The notes: generated from the letters alone by a model not told the origin. A DNA stretch of 64,000 nucleotides from Dyella terrae (GCF_004322705.1 NZ_SIZZ01000001.1:186001-250000), one strand, 5' to 3'. Shown: positions 16,667-25,187, counted from the first letter of the stretch. Program-made: numbers and translations.

Positions 16667-18763
16667 TCAACGAACCGTAGCGCCGGGCTGCGCGCCCTGA
16701 TCAGCGTCCAGCAGGAACAAATCGGCGCCACCCTCACCTGCGGAAAGAATCATGCCTTCCGACAAGCCGAAGCGCATCTTGCGCGGCGCCAGGTTGGCGA
16801 TGAAGACGACGTTGCGTCCAACCAGCTTTTCGGGCTCGCCGTAAGCGGCGCGAATGCCCGAGAAGATCTGGCGCTCGCCGAGCGGGCCGGCATCGAGCTG
16901 GAAGCGCAGCAACTTGTCCGAGCCATCGACAAACTCACAGGCAAGCACCTTGCCGATGCGCAGGTCGAGCTTGACGAAGTCGTCGATGTTGATGGTGGCG
17001 ACGCCTTCGGCGGCTGGCTGGGCAGTGTCGGTCATGGTCTTGCTGGACTCCCTGGATTTCCTGGACAGAGGCTTGGGTTGAACTTCCGGGGCGCCGAGCG
17101 ACTCGCGGGACGCCTCCACCATGGCCTCGATGTTCTTGCTGTCGATGCGACTGAGCAGAGGCTCGAACGCGTTGACAGTGTGATTGTGCAGTTCGGCGCA
17201 GGCATCGTCGAATCCGTTGATCGGTGCGGCGAGAAAGCGCTCGGCAGCGGCGACGGTCTCCGGCAGCACGGGCTTGAGCAGGCCGCCAAGCATGCGGAAA
17301 GCGGCCAGCGCAAACGAGCACACCTGATGGAGCTCTTCCGTGCGGGCCGGATCTTTTGCCATGACCCAGGGCGCCTTGGTGGCGATGTGCCCGTTGACCA
17401 GGTCGGCCATCAGGACGAATTTGCGCATCACTTCGGCGAACTCGCCCTGGTCGTAAAGCGCGGCGACGTCACTGTAGTGGCTCAGCAAGACGTGCCACAG
17501 CTCCGCTTCTTCCTTGCCGAATGCGGGCGCAAGGCGACCTTCGAAGTGCTTGGCGATGAAGCCCGCGGTACGGCTGGCGATGTTTACCCACTTGCCGACC
17601 AGATGCGAATTGACGCGATCCTCGAACGACTTAAGGTCCAGGTCGACGTCGACCGGCGTGTCGCCGAGCATCGTGGCGAAGTAGTAGCGCAGGAATTCCG
17701 GGTGCAGGTTGTTGTCGAGGAAAGTGCGCGCCTTGATGAAGGTGCCGCGCGACTTGGACATCTTCGCGCCGTTGACCGTCAGGTATCCATTGACGTGCAA
17801 CGCCGTGGGCGTGCGCAAACCCGCGCCATGCAACATGGCCGGCCAGAACAGGCCGTGGAAGTTGATGATGTCCTTGCCGATGAAGTGATGCATTTCCGCG
17901 CGACTGCTGGCCGCCAGGAAATCGTCGAACTTGAGGCCCGTGCGATCGCACAGGGCCTTGAAGCTGGCGAGGTAGCCGATCGGTGCGTCCAGCCAGACAT
18001 AGAAGTACTTGCCCGGCGCATCGGGAATGGGAAAGCCGAAGTAGGGCGCATCACGTGAGATGTCCCAGTCCTTCAGGCCACCGTCCAGCCATTCGGCCAG
18101 CTTCGCCACGACGCTGCTGTTGGCGACCGGCTTGCCGTCGGTGAACTTGCCGCCAAACCAGTCGCGCAGCAGTGGCTCGAACTTGCTGAGTTCGAAGAAG
18201 TAGTGCTCCGAATCGCGAAGCACTGGCGTGGCGCCGGACATCACCGAGTACGGGTTGATCAGGTCGGTCGGGGCGTACGTCGCGCCGCAGTTCTCGCAGT
18301 TGTCGCCGTACTGGTCGGCCGTGCCGCAATTGGGGCAGACGCCCTTGATGTAGCGATCCGGCAGGAACATGTCCTTTTCCGGATCGAACAGCTGCTGGAT
18401 GCTGCGGCGGGCGATATAGCCGGCATCGCGCAGGCGCGTGTAGATCATCGACGCCAGCTCGCGATTTTCTTCCGAGTGGGTCGAGTGATAGTGGTCGAAG
18501 GCCACGCCAAACGCGGCGAAGTCCGCCTCGTGCTCGACGCGAATGCCTTCGATATACGCCTCTGGCGTGAGCCCGGCCTTCTCGGCCGCCAACATGATGG
18601 GCGTGCCGTGCGCATCGTCCGCGCACACGTACACCGTCTCGTTGCCCTGCATTCGCTGCGCGCGCACCCAGATGTCAGCCTGGATGTAGCCCAGCATATG
18701 ACCCAGGTGCAGCGGGCCGTTGGCATAGGGCAGGGCGTTCGTAACGAGGAGTCGGCGGGACAT
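16667..18763 (-). CDS. metG: Methionyl-tRNA synthetase
   Basis: Charges tRNA-Met. Class I synthetase with the HIGH motif in ALPYANGPLHLGHM (about residues 10-23) and KMSKS in GAKMSKSRGTF (about 335). A four-Cys zinc knuckle is seen (CPNCGTADQYGDNCENC). The C-terminal tRNA-binding/dimerisation domain follows an acidic/Ser-rich linker. 698 residues from ATG 18763, similar to E. coli (677). ATG 18793 in the same frame would add 10 residues; neither start has a clear ribosome-binding site. Confidence 0.97.
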   Translation of the reverse strand: MSRRLLVTNALPYANGPLHLGHMLGYIQADIWVRAQRMQGNETVYVCADDAHGTPIMLAAEKAGLTPEAYIEGIRVEHEADFAAFGVAFDHYHSTHSEENRELASMIYTRLRDAGYIARRSIQQLFDPEKDMFLPDRYIKGVCPNCGTADQYGDNCENCGATYAPTDLINPYSVMSGATPVLRDSEHYFFELSKFEPLLRDWFGGKFTDGKPVANSSVVAKLAEWLDGGLKDWDISRDAPYFGFPIPDAPGKYFYVWLDAPIGYLASFKALCDRTGLKFDDFLAASSRAEMHHFIGKDIINFHGLFWPAMLHGAGLRTPTALHVNGYLTVNGAKMSKSRGTFIKARTFLDNNLHPEFLRYYFATMLGDTPVDVDLDLKSFEDRVNSHLVGKWVNIASRTAGFIAKHFEGRLAPAFGKEEAELWHVLLSHYSDVAALYDQGEFAEVMRKFVLMADLVNGHIATKAPWVMAKDPARTEELHQVCSFALAAFRMLGGLLKPVLPETVAAAERFLAAPINGFDDACAELHNHTVNAFEPLLSRIDSKNIEAMVEASRESLGAPEVQPKPLSRKSRESSKTMTDTAQPAAEGVATINIDDFVKLDLRIGKVLACEFVDGSDKLLRFQLDAGPLGERQIFSGIRAAYGEPEKLVGRNVVFIANLAPRKMRFGLSEGMILSAGEGGADLFLLDADQGAQPGATVR

Positions 18764-18820
18764 GGCTTCGTGGGCGGTGAGTGGATTGAACATTATGGCA
18801 TGGGGTGCCAAATGAGGGCG

Positions 18821-19348
18821 TCAGCGTCGTTTCGCGCGTCCCACGGCCCAGGCGAGTGCACCCAGTAGCACGCAGGGCAGCCAGACCCAGGCCATCTCCG
18901 AAACGAGCGTGTGCAGGCCAGCGGTGCTGAGGAAGCGCGCCCCGATCGGAGATACCTCAATCGGGCGCCAGGAAAAAAAGAAGCGATCGGGTTCGAAGGG
19001 CCATGCGAGCGCGACGCCGCGCCCGCCGTTGGTCATGGCGTCCAGCAATGGGTGGGAGAGCGCGGAGGCGCCCACAAAGAGTCCCGCCAGCCAGCCCGGT
19101 GCGCGAAGACTGCGTCGGCCGAGCACCGCCAGTAGCCCGAGGGATGCCGCGAACACCACCGAGTGCGTGGCGCCGCGGTGACCGAAGTCGCTGGCATAGG
19201 GAATGCCCAGCCAGAACGACACGACATCGGCATCGGGAAGCATCGCTGCAACGGCTCCGGCCACCATCAACTGTCGGGATACGCGATGCGGGCCGGCGGC
19301 GAGTCCGGCCGTCAGTGGCAAAAGGGCATGCGTGATGATGGTTGGCAT
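18821..19348 (-). CDS. DUF457/YdjM-like membrane-bound metal-dependent hydrolase
   Basis: 175 residues starting MPTIITHALLPLTAG. The THAL motif, the LPDADVVSF motif, GHRGATHS and SHPLLDAMTN are the conserved His/Asp set of the LexA-regulated YdjM-like family. These are inner-membrane proteins proposed to be metal-dependent hydrolases; substrate unknown. Several membrane helices. AAGGAA precedes ATG 19348. The longer frame reaching 19504 lacks supporting features. Confidence 0.82.
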   Translation of the reverse strand: MPTIITHALLPLTAGLAAGPHRVSRQLMVAGAVAAMLPDADVVSFWLGIPYASDFGHRGATHSVVFAASLGLLAVLGRRSLRAPGWLAGLFVGASALSHPLLDAMTNGGRGVALAWPFEPDRFFFSWRPIEVSPIGARFLSTAGLHTLVSEMAWVWLPCVLLGALAWAVGRAKRR

Positions 19349-19550
19349 GGCGGTCGGGTTCCTTGTGACGGATGCCTTCGTCCGGTTATCGCCGGAACGT
19401 GGCCATGATGTCCGGGTCTTTGTTCCCAGTCGATGGCCGCCGTCGGGGGCACGGAAAGGGCAGGTGGGTCGAGCTCGCCCTGCGTCGGTTGCTGATGTGT
19501 GCATGATTGTGTATAGTCATGCACGAAGTTTCCGATTTCTTTGGACCCTC

Positions 19551-20720
19551 ATGCCCCCGCCGAGTATCCCCATGCCCTCAGGCCCGACCGCGATCCGGGC
19601 CACGCGACTCATCTTCCTGCTATCCGGCATCGCCATGTCGGCCTGGGCGCCCATGGTGCCTTACGCCAAGACGCGCCTCGGTCTGGACGACGCCCAGCTG
19701 GGCCTCCTCCTGCTGGCGTTTGGCGGTGGCTCGATGGTTTCAATGCCCTTCGTCGGCTGGCTGAGTCATCGCTTCGGCAACCGCCGGGTCATCGTCACCT
19801 GCGGCTTGTTGCTCAGCCTGGCCCTGCCGGCGCTGGCCACGGCCAGCCATGTGATCACTTTGCTGGTCGCCTTGCTCTACTTCGGCGTCATGCTTGGTGC
19901 GGTGGACGTGGCGATGAATGCGCATGCAGTGGAAGTGGAGCGCATGGAGCGACGCGTGCTGATGTCGGGCTTTCACGGGCTTTTCAGCGTAGGCGGCCTC
20001 GCTGGCGCAGCGGGGATGAGTGCCATGCTGGCGCTCGGCGTCCCTTTGATGGCCTCCAGTGTCGTGGTCACCGCGCTCATCGTCGTCATCGTGCTGACGC
20101 AACGTTCGGGATTGCTTCCGGGCGTCGCCAGGGACGACGTGAAAGACAGCGTGTTCCGGGTGCCGGGTCTGCTGGTCATTCTGCTGGGCATGCTGTGCTT
20201 CGTGAGTTTCCTGGCAGAAGGATCCATGCTTGACTGGAGTGCGGTGTTCCTCAGGGATTTCCGCGGCTTCACTGCGGCAGGCGCGGGCATTGGCTACGCC
20301 TGCTTCTCCGTTGCCATGGCCGCAGGACGCCTCACGGGCGACCAGGTCGTGCAGCGAATTGGTCCCGAGTGGGCCGTGCGAGGCGGTGCACTACTGGCAG
20401 CAACCGGCTTCCTTCTCGCAGCTGGCATCGCGTGGCCGGGAGCCTCCTTGTTCGGATTCGTGCTGATCGGCCTGGGCGCATCCAACATCGTGCCCGTTAT
20501 GTTCAGTGCGGCCGGCCACATGCCGGGCGCCTCGCCGGCCATCTCCATCGCGACAGTGACGACGCTTGGCTATGCGGGTCTGCTTAGTGGTCCCGCCTTG
20601 ATCGGTTTCATTTCGCACGGCAGCAGCCTGCCGATGGCGCTCGGCACAGTGTCCGGCATGCTCATGCTGGTCGCAGGCGCGGCGCGCATCGTACGCCCTC
20701 GTCAGGAGAAAACGGCATGA
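19551..20720 (+). CDS. MFS transporter (YbjJ-like)
   Basis: 389 residues with 12 predicted membrane helices. MFS signature loops are present: GWLSHRFGNRRVIV between helices 2 and 3, and the counterpart AGRLTGDQVVQRIGPEWAVRGG in the second half. VDVAMNAHAVEVERMERRVLMSGFHGLFSVGG resembles YbjJ/FucP-like carriers of unknown substrate. First gene of an operon with a HAD phosphatase (4-base overlap) and a DeoR regulator, a set that suggests sugar or sugar-phosphate metabolism. A second in-frame ATG lies at 19572; no clear ribosome-binding site. Confidence 0.88.
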   Translation: MPPPSIPMPSGPTAIRATRLIFLLSGIAMSAWAPMVPYAKTRLGLDDAQLGLLLLAFGGGSMVSMPFVGWLSHRFGNRRVIVTCGLLLSLALPALATASHVITLLVALLYFGVMLGAVDVAMNAHAVEVERMERRVLMSGFHGLFSVGGLAGAAGMSAMLALGVPLMASSVVVTALIVVIVLTQRSGLLPGVARDDVKDSVFRVPGLLVILLGMLCFVSFLAEGSMLDWSAVFLRDFRGFTAAGAGIGYACFSVAMAAGRLTGDQVVQRIGPEWAVRGGALLAATGFLLAAGIAWPGASLFGFVLIGLGASNIVPVMFSAAGHMPGASPAISIATVTTLGYAGLLSGPALIGFISHGSSLPMALGTVSGMLMLVAGAARIVRPRQEKTA

Positions 20721-21340
20721 TTGATACGGTGGTTTTCGATCTGGGTGGCGTTCTGATCGACTGGAACCCTCGCCACTTCTTCCGCCCGGTTTTCAACGAC
20801 GACGAGGCGATGGAGCATTTTCTCGCGCACGTCTGCAATCAGGCATGGAACGAGCAGCAGGATGCTGGCCGCTCGTGGCATGAGGCGACGGCGATGTTGG
20901 TCAGCCAGTTCCCGGAGCACCAGGCGATGATCGAAGCCTATCGGACAGGATGGGAAAAGATGCTCGGCGGCGTGTTTCAGGACACGATCGATATCCTTGC
21001 CGAACTCCGCGCCGCGGGCATCCGCCTCTATGCGCTGACCAACTGGTCGCATGAAACCTTTCCTATCGCGCTGGAGCGCTACGAATTCCTGCAGTGGTTC
21101 GAAGGCATCGTGGTGTCGGGCGAGGAGCATCTGATCAAGCCAGACGCACGCATCTTCGACGTGCTGCTCCAGCGCTACGCTATCGATCCGGATCGGGCGT
21201 TGTATGTCGACGATTCGGCTCGCAACGTGGACGCGTCCCGCGCACTGGGTATGCGCGCGTGGCAGTTCCAGGGTGCGGGCGGCTTTCGGGATTGGCTTGT
21301 CGCGCATGGCGTTCTGGCCCGCGCAGGAGGCGTGCCATGA
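20717..21340 (+). CDS. HAD-family phosphatase (YihX-like)
   Basis: 207 residues, cytoplasmic HAD hydrolase. Motif I VVFDLGGVLIDW (nucleophile Asp; the second Asp of DxD is Gly, as in YihX- and dehalogenase-like members), motif II ALTNWSHE, motif III Lys in LIKPDARIF, motif IV ALYVDDSARNVDASR. E. coli YihX acts on alpha-glucose-1-phosphate, so a sugar-phosphatase role is plausible but unproven. Overlaps the MFS gene and the DeoR gene by 4 bases each. Confidence 0.9.
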   Translation: MIDTVVFDLGGVLIDWNPRHFFRPVFNDDEAMEHFLAHVCNQAWNEQQDAGRSWHEATAMLVSQFPEHQAMIEAYRTGWEKMLGGVFQDTIDILAELRAAGIRLYALTNWSHETFPIALERYEFLQWFEGIVVSGEEHLIKPDARIFDVLLQRYAIDPDRALYVDDSARNVDASRALGMRAWQFQGAGGFRDWLVAHGVLARAGGVP

Positions 21341-22119
21341 ATACGCCCGTGGACGCGCTGCCGGAGGAGCGGCAGCGGTTGATCATCGAGCGTTTGCGTC
21401 AGCGAGGACGTGTTGTTGCCGTTGAGCTGGCTCGCGAGTTTGACGTTTCGGAAGATTCCATCAGACGAGATCTGCGCGAGCTCGCTGCGCAAGGTTTGTG
21501 CAAACGCGTCTACGGCGGTGCACTGCCGCTGTCTGCCGCGGTTGCTCCGCTGAAAGAGCGTCGCCAGGAAAACGTCATGCGCAAACAGGCGCTGGCGCGA
21601 AAGGCGGCGACGCTCGTGCGCGCCGGCCAGATCCTGATGATCGACGCGGGCACGACGAACTCCGCCATTGCCGCAGCCTTGCCAGACCATCTGGACCTGA
21701 CGGTGGTCACCAATGCACCGGACATCGCGCAGGTCCTGATGGAGCGGGAAGGCTTCGAGATCCTGCTCATCGGGGGGCGCATTGATCCTCGTGTGGGTGC
21801 GACGGTCGGCGCTCAGGCTCTGCAGGAAATCGAACAGATTCGAGCGGACATTTGCTTTCCTGGCGCCTGCGCCATGGATGCCGAGAGTGGCCTGTGGGGA
21901 TTCGACAGCGAGGAGACGCGGCTCAAGCGCGCCATGGTCCGTGCGTGCGGCGAAACGGTCGTGGTCGTCACGTCGGACAAAATCAACACGGTGGCCACTT
22001 ATCGCATCGCAGAGACCGCCGATGTCCAGCACATCGTCGTGGAAGGCGATACGGATGGGTCGATCGTCGCATCACTGACCGCGCGGGGACCGCAGGTGCA
22101 TCGCGCCGATGAGGGGTGA
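21337..22119 (+). CDS. DeoR/GlpR-type transcriptional repressor
   Basis: 260 residues. N-terminal DeoR winged helix (about 10-65: ERQRLIIERLRQRGRVVAVE, SEDSIRRDLRELAAQGLCKR, VYGGAL) and a C-terminal DeoRC sensor domain (LMIDAGTTNSAIAAAL, TNAPDIAQVL, GGRIDPRVGATVG), which usually binds a sugar phosphate. AGGAGG lies 8 bases before the ATG. Last gene of the MFS-HAD-DeoR operon; likely controls it and perhaps the peptide-YcaO locus that follows 114 bases later. Confidence 0.93.
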   Translation: MNTPVDALPEERQRLIIERLRQRGRVVAVELAREFDVSEDSIRRDLRELAAQGLCKRVYGGALPLSAAVAPLKERRQENVMRKQALARKAATLVRAGQILMIDAGTTNSAIAAALPDHLDLTVVTNAPDIAQVLMEREGFEILLIGGRIDPRVGATVGAQALQEIEQIRADICFPGACAMDAESGLWGFDSEETRLKRAMVRACGETVVVVTSDKINTVATYRIAETADVQHIVVEGDTDGSIVASLTARGPQVHRADEG

Positions 22120-22233
22120 TCCCTTCATGTAATGCTCATTGAGGCTTCATGTCTTGGCGTTGCGCAGCCATCGCCAGCAGCGATGATGGTTCTCGCCGCA
22201 ACGCCGCGGCGCAAACCACAAGGAGCAAGCATC

Positions 22234-22359
22234 ATGGGTTATGTCATGAGTGGCCTCTCGAACCCGCTCAATCGCGAGCAGGTCGTCAACGCCGAGGGTG
22301 TGGTGCAGGACGTGGAGTTGTCCGCCGAAGAGCTCGCCGAGCTTCAGCGACAGGATTGA
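22234..22359 (+). CDS. 41-residue peptide upstream of YcaO, candidate RiPP-type precursor
   Basis: Small gene with a good ribosome-binding site (AAGGAG, 10 bases before ATG 22234). The peptide begins MGYVMSGLSNPLNREQ and ends with an acidic amphipathic segment, VELSAEELAELQRQD. It has no Cys or Thr; Ser occurs at 6, 9 and 30. The EELAEL helix resembles recognition helices in RiPP leaders, but a classic C-terminal core is not obvious; a possible modifiable stretch is N-terminal. It is followed by a 9-bp hairpin and then the YcaO gene, the usual order of a precursor and its modifying enzyme. Longer in-frame starts (22132) lack a ribosome-binding site. Confidence 0.65.
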   Translation: MGYVMSGLSNPLNREQVVNAEGVVQDVELSAEELAELQRQD

Positions 22360-22383
22360 TGGCTGGATCCAGCCTCAGAAGGC

Positions 22384-22405
22384 AGCCCCCTCGTTCGAGG
22401 GGGCT
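22384..22405 (+). terminator. Hairpin between the peptide gene and the YcaO gene
   Basis: AGCCCCCTC (22384-22392) pairs perfectly with GAGGGGGCT (22397-22405) around a GTTC loop, 25 bases after the peptide stop. No T-run follows, so partial read-through or mRNA 3'-end protection is likely. This would give more peptide mRNA than enzyme mRNA. Confidence 0.65.
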
Positions 22406-22431
22406 CTGATGCCCGCCACGTGAGTTGCACC

Positions 22432-23637
22432 ATGTCGAATGATGTCGAGCGCGAATTCAGCCTGGACGAGGCCGAGCGTCGTATCGATCGATTTGTCCAT
22501 GCCGAGGGCTTGTCGTGGCGCCTGCGCATGCACGGTGAGCGGCACGGCGTATGCCTGGCTCGGCTCACCCGCGGGCAGGATGTCATCCATCGCGGTGCCG
22601 GCAAAGGGAAGCTTCGGTCGGCTCTCGTCGGGGGCAAATACGAAGCCGTCGAGCACTGGCTCACCGAACGCTGGGGAGGGCGCCATGCCTGCGTCGTTCC
22701 CGTGGATAAGGCCGCAGAACAGGCAACGACCGACCACCTTCCGATGGCGCTGCTGCGCGAACAGCCGGGCGCCCGGATTGCCTGCCGAACATACACCCGG
22801 CTCGGTGACGGCGCGACGACGCTTCAACCTTTGTCACTGGCTCTGCCCGGGTATGAGCGCCAGCGCCTTGCGGGTGACACCTTCGACTATCGGCATCTGC
22901 GCCGTTACGCAAGCAACAGTGGCACCGCGATGGGCGGCAACGTCGCCGAAGCGACGCTGCACGCTCTCAATGAGTGCATCGAACGTGATGCACTGTCGCT
23001 GTTCCTGCTTACCCACTTCTACTACCGCTCCGGCAGCCCCTTGCGCAGGGTCGATCTCAGCCAGGTTCCGGATGACCTTGGCGTGCTGATCGATGATATT
23101 CGCGGCATCATCGGGGCCGAGCTGGTCCTCCTCAATATCTCCACGGGTTTTGGCGTGACGACTTGCCTCGCTTTCGCGCATGCGACGTATGACGGACCGC
23201 ATGTCTATGGCGCCGGCGCGTCGCTGAGCCCCATCCACGCGGCTTTTCGGGCACTGTCCGAACTGCTGCAGGTGCACCTGGCCGTCTCGAATGGCTGGTG
23301 CGGTGACGATCTTGCACTGGCGCAAGCGTCGTTGCGTGGGTTTCCGGCGCTGTACCGTGCACTGATGTTCAGCGTGAACGCGCTCCAGGGGTCTTCCATG
23401 GAATCGGAGCGGCTCGACGGCGATGTCCGTCGGCCACTTGATCATCAGATCGAAACGATTGTCGAAGCCCTGGCCGGCCGTGGGTTTCACGCGGCTGCCT
23501 GCGTGCTTGGCGAGACGGATGAAGGGCTGGCACTCGTCAACGTCACGGTGCCGGGTTTCGAGCGCTTTTTCGTCGTGGGAAGCGGCAACGTCGTGCTGCC
23601 CGGCGGGCGTGGGAAGTTGGCAGCGCAGACGGCATGA
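22432..23637 (+). CDS. YcaO-domain protein (ATP-dependent peptide backbone-modifying enzyme)
   Basis: 401 residues from ATG 22432 (GTG 22420 is an alternative). YcaO enzymes use ATP to activate peptide backbone amides, forming azolines, thioamides or amidines. All three ATP/Mg-binding segments are recognisable: GGKYEAVEHW (E71, E74), EATLHALNECIERDA (E173, E181, E184) and PIHAAFRALSELLQ (R273, E277). The C-terminus (GGRGKLAAQTA) lacks the PxPxP motif of azoline-forming enzymes. No TfuA, ThiF-like/ocin or dehydrogenase partner is nearby. It is much shorter than E. coli YcaO (about 586). The methyltransferase gene starts 13 bases later. Confidence 0.88.
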   Translation: MSNDVEREFSLDEAERRIDRFVHAEGLSWRLRMHGERHGVCLARLTRGQDVIHRGAGKGKLRSALVGGKYEAVEHWLTERWGGRHACVVPVDKAAEQATTDHLPMALLREQPGARIACRTYTRLGDGATTLQPLSLALPGYERQRLAGDTFDYRHLRRYASNSGTAMGGNVAEATLHALNECIERDALSLFLLTHFYYRSGSPLRRVDLSQVPDDLGVLIDDIRGIIGAELVLLNISTGFGVTTCLAFAHATYDGPHVYGAGASLSPIHAAFRALSELLQVHLAVSNGWCGDDLALAQASLRGFPALYRALMFSVNALQGSSMESERLDGDVRRPLDHQIETIVEALAGRGFHAAACVLGETDEGLALVNVTVPGFERFFVVGSGNVVLPGGRGKLAAQTA

Positions 23638-23650
23638 GTGGCCGCTGGCG

Positions 23651-24556
23651 ATGTCGATAACGGATGCCGAAGCGATGCGCGCCGTCACCCATGCGGTCTC
23701 GATCGAGCATGGTTACGCCGGCTGGCATCCATGGTTCGTGCTTCGCGCGCAAGGGCAGGATTGGGTGGGTCGGCGTGCGCTCGCTGCGCCAATGAAAAGC
23801 GGGTGCGCGTTCAGCCTGGTCGATGCGAGCATGCTTCGGGGAAGGCTTCTCGCCATGTCCGCGCACGGCGGCGATCTTCATGTGGCCTATGAAGTTGCCG
23901 AACGGTCTGCCTGCGTGCGTTTCTTCAATGAGGCAGAGGCATGCAGCGATACGTCCCTGGTGTTTCCTCACCCATGCATGGCGGACGATGGCAGCGAATT
24001 TGTCGTTCCCTCGACGGCATGGGAGCCCACCGCGAGGCTGGTCGAGACACTGGATGCGGGCGAACAGCATTTTCGCGAGTTTGCCATTGCCTGCTTGCGA
24101 TCATTCGCCGGGCCGGGCTCGCTTGTTTACGATCCGGCTTGTTCGACGGGCGCATTCATCGCATCCGTGGCGCGCGCATTTCCGAATCTTCGGTGTCTGG
24201 GTTCAGACGTATCCGCGCCAATGGTGGCCCTCGCGACCGCGCGCTTTAGCGAACCGAATCTTGATTTCGCCGTCGCCTGCGCCAGTCAGCCGCGTTGTAT
24301 CGCCGGGAGTTGCGATGCGCTGATCGTGCGGTTTCTCAACGCCGAAGTCGTTACACGAAAGGAGGCGGAGGTCTACTTTCGCTCGCTGGCGACGCTGCTG
24401 CGCCGAGGTGGCCGCATGTTTGTCTTCGGGCATACGCCGGTGCTTATCAACCCCGAGGCTCATGCGGCTGAGCTTGGCTTGCGCCTGCTGGCGCGCGTGG
24501 GGCGATTACCTGGAAAAAATGCGTTGTTCCAGTTCTACATCCTGGAGGCAACCTGA
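23651..24556 (+). CDS. SAM-dependent methyltransferase with an unrecognised N-terminal domain
   Basis: 301 residues. The second half is a class I methyltransferase: motif I LVYDPACSTGAFIASVA (about 158-174), motif II Asp in CLGSDVSAPMVALA (186), and a post-core LLRRGGRMFVFGHTPVL. The first ~120 residues (GYAGWHPWFVLRAQGQDWVG, VDASMLRGRLLAMSAHGGDL) match nothing I recognise and could bind the substrate peptide. It follows the YcaO gene by 13 bases, so they are almost certainly co-transcribed. Likely methylates the YcaO product or the 41-residue peptide. A protein O- or N-methyltransferase unrelated to the peptide is the alternative. Confidence 0.8.
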   Translation: MSITDAEAMRAVTHAVSIEHGYAGWHPWFVLRAQGQDWVGRRALAAPMKSGCAFSLVDASMLRGRLLAMSAHGGDLHVAYEVAERSACVRFFNEAEACSDTSLVFPHPCMADDGSEFVVPSTAWEPTARLVETLDAGEQHFREFAIACLRSFAGPGSLVYDPACSTGAFIASVARAFPNLRCLGSDVSAPMVALATARFSEPNLDFAVACASQPRCIAGSCDALIVRFLNAEVVTRKEAEVYFRSLATLLRRGGRMFVFGHTPVLINPEAHAAELGLRLLARVGRLPGKNALFQFYILEAT

Positions 24557-24561
24557 GTGCA

Positions 24562-24597
24562 GCGAGGCGACGGTCATCGACATGACCGTCGCCTCGC
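24562..24597. terminator. Bidirectional terminator ending the YcaO operon
   Basis: Perfect 16-bp stem GCGAGGCGACGGTCAT / ATGACCGTCGCCTCGC with a CGAC loop. It lies 5 bases after the methyltransferase stop and just before the convergent DUF2147 stop. Confidence 0.8.
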
Positions 24598-24603
24598 GGC
24601 GCA

Positions 24604-25050
24604 TTATTCCTCGCGCACCCACACCTGGCTGCGGCCGATCAGCGAGAAGCCGATGTAGCCATGCACGTCGAGCTTCGTGCCGTTTTCCATGGTCTTGAGC
24701 TTGACCTTGTAGACCTTGCCGTTCTTCGGGTCGAGGATCTTGCCGCCATCCCATTCGTCGCCATCGGCCTTGACGCCCCACATGATCACCATGCCTTCCA
24801 CGGGCTGGTTCTTGCGGTCGCCGTCGCATTCCTTGCAGACCGGATGCGGACCGTCGTCGGACTGGAGCACCTTGAGCACCTTGCCTTGCAGTTCGCCATT
24901 GGTTTCGGTGATCTGCACGATGGACTTGGGCTGCTTGGTCTTGTCGTCGATGGTCTTCCAGGTACCGACCGGTGAGTTGTTGGCCGCGAACGCGGCGGCG
25001 GCGCCCAGCAACAGGCCGGTGGCGATGGCAAAGCGAAGCACTGACTTCAT
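24604..25050 (-). CDS. DUF2147 secreted protein
   Basis: 148 residues. Signal peptide MKSVLRFAIATGLLLGAAAAFA. The mature part begins SPVGTWKTIDDKTKQPKSIV and contains the C-x2-C pair CKECDGDRKNQP, GMVIMWGVK, GGKILDPKNGKVYKVKL and VHGYIGFSLIGRSQVWVR, the DUF2147 pattern. Periplasmic lipocalin-like fold; function unknown. GGGAGGA precedes ATG 25050; the frame is open further upstream without support. Confidence 0.92.
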   Translation of the reverse strand: MKSVLRFAIATGLLLGAAAAFAANNSPVGTWKTIDDKTKQPKSIVQITETNGELQGKVLKVLQSDDGPHPVCKECDGDRKNQPVEGMVIMWGVKADGDEWDGGKILDPKNGKVYKVKLKTMENGTKLDVHGYIGFSLIGRSQVWVREE

Positions 25051-25187
25051 GGAGTCCTCCCGTACGAAAGAGTATGGATGGAGACTGACGAGCCGCCGTT
25101 CCCCCGTCAAGCTGCAATGCGCAAGGCCCGGCTGGGTCGCCATGGCTGGCATAATGTCGTCCCCCTTCGTGCTTTCAGACCATTCCC

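Noticed and set aside
22132-22359. Longer precursor starting at ATG 22132
   Set aside because: It has no ribosome-binding site; AAGGAG lies only before ATG 22234, and the added residues look like translated spacer.
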